17,309 nt of DNA from Cokeromyces recurvatus (Eukaryota > Mucoromycota > Mucoromycetes > Mucorales > Mucoraceae). Numbering within the stretch: the stretch's first letter is position 1; every line of letters begins with the position of its first letter. Below the pieces are notes generated by a model, which worked only from the letters and a program-made list of their open reading frames with translations, ran no database searches and was not told the DNA's origin. The translations under genes and the position numbers were made by a program. Location of the stretch: assembly GCF_025118155.1 (NCBI RefSeq), contig NW_026251445.1:1-17309 (forward strand), in the 5' to 3' direction. Below, piece after piece: positions 16,664-17,309 of this stretch.

Positions 16664-17309
16664 ATGCAACAACCTAACAACAACGCTCGTCTCAACACTC
16701 CTCCTGTCGTTATGACAGCCGGTTCTTCTAACAGAAGTGTTGGCAACTTCACTCCTGTTAGAAGAAGTGCTGCCAGCAACACTGAAGTTGCTGAATTAAA
16801 AGATAACGTTAGGCAGCTTCAACAACAGCTTGCCTTAGTCCAAGCTCAGCTTGCTGCTGTTGTAGCTTCCAAAGATTCAGGCAGCACCGGCAAAGGTCTA
16901 ATTGGTAGATCAAGAGAGACTTCGGTAAGTAACACAAAAAACTGCTAATGTGTATATTAACCTTTAAAAACAATTATACCTGTAAATAAACAATATAGAG
17001 CTTGATCAGAAGAACATATGATCAGTATTTTGAAGATAACCATCTTCAATACAATTTTAATTTGTCATTGAAGACTGGTTCCAACAAGATCATCTATGAT
17101 CATATATTAAATACTGTTATTACCAAAGAAAAGGATATCACGCGTAATAACAGTATTAGCGCTCAAAAATTGAGGGAACTCAAAAAGCGCATAAGAAACC
17201 ATTACGAGAACCTGAAGCATCAGCAGAAGGTTCGAAATCAAAGTCAAGAGGTACAGCAAGCGCTTGCTCATAAAAGAAGAATAGCCACAAGAAAAAACAG
17301 AGTAAATAT
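16664..17309 (+). CDS. Unrecognised two-exon coiled-coil protein, 3' end outside window
   Basis: Exon 1 is 16664-16924 (87 codons), intron 16925-16998 (GTAAGT...ATATAG), and exon 2 is 16999 to the window edge, open in the same phase for 103 more codons. The codon use and GC content are higher than in the surroundings. Residues 1-40 are Asn/Pro/Ser/Thr-rich and disordered (TPPVV, TPVRR). Residues 41-70 form a strong coiled coil (EVAELKDNVRQLQQQLALVQ). Residues 71-87 are Gly/Ser-rich and basic. Exon 2 gives a mixed segment (SLIRRTYDQYFEDNHLQYNF, IIYDHILNTVI) and then a basic helical stretch rich in Lys, Arg and Gln (LRELKKRIRNHYENLKHQQK). Such a layout suits a self-associating nuclear or nucleic-acid-binding protein, but that is inference. 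I do not recognise the family. The next coding base at 17309 is mid-codon, so the gene continues. Confidence 0.75.
16925..16998 (+). other. Spliceosomal intron (74 bp)
   Basis: It begins GTAAGT and ends ATATAG, and contains TGCTAATG, a plausible branch site though far from the acceptor. It sits between codons (phase 0), and removing it joins two frames that are open for 87 and 103 codons. The exon-1 frame would stop soon inside the intron (TAA near 16950), which supports splicing. Confidence 0.75.

Overview
The window looks like transposon-rich nuclear DNA of an early-diverging fungus, most likely Mucoromycota (Rhizopus/Mucor-like). That is an inference from the very AT-rich sequence, short introns with GTAAGT/GTATGT donors and CTAAC-type branch sites, a eukaryotic nuclear-type tRNA-Glu with a pol III T-run terminator, and transposase families (Tc1-like, IS630-like, tnp2-like, Ty3-like) of the sort known from those fungi. 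No bacterial-style operons, Shine-Dalgarno sites or CRISPR arrays are present.

Layout. 1-710: no gene. 711-2316: a decayed IS630/Tc1-like (DD34E) transposase gene split by a 600-bp solo LTR (1301-1900) with a perfect 5-bp target duplication. 2672-2742: tRNA-Glu(TTC), minus strand. 2800-14315: the dominant structure, an 11.5-kb region bounded by long inverted arms (2800-~4252 and ~12966-14315). Both arms start with CACTG, carry subterminal palindromes and contain the 5' exons of a tnp2-like (CMC/CACTA-type) transposase gene reading inward. The right gene copy (minus, 13390 to 12067) keeps four exons but is broken. The left copy (plus, 3771-4169) keeps only degenerate first exons.

Inside the arms lie: an apparently complete Tc1-like element with an open 340-residue transposase (4704-6319); a gene-free stretch with a cluster of CCATGG palindromes (6655-6841); a Ty3/gypsy reverse-transcriptase relic (8264-9127, minus); and two abutting degenerate Tc1-like elements (9130-10425 and 10426-12066, both minus). 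The second ends inside the tnp2 gene.

14316-15590: a tRNA-like T-arm, a possible short LTR and AT-rich microsatellites. 15594-16498: a ladder of minus-strand splice donors suggesting a multi-intron transcript. 16664-17309: the start of an unrecognised two-exon plus-strand gene (coiled coil, then a basic helical tail) that runs off the window.

The window is best read as layers of nested insertion. The Tc1 element at 4704 appears youngest (open frame, near-perfect TIRs). The solo LTR is recent enough to keep its target duplication. The tnp2, gypsy and other two Tc1 units are older and broken. Only the tRNA, the 4704 transposase and the 16664 gene look plausibly functional.
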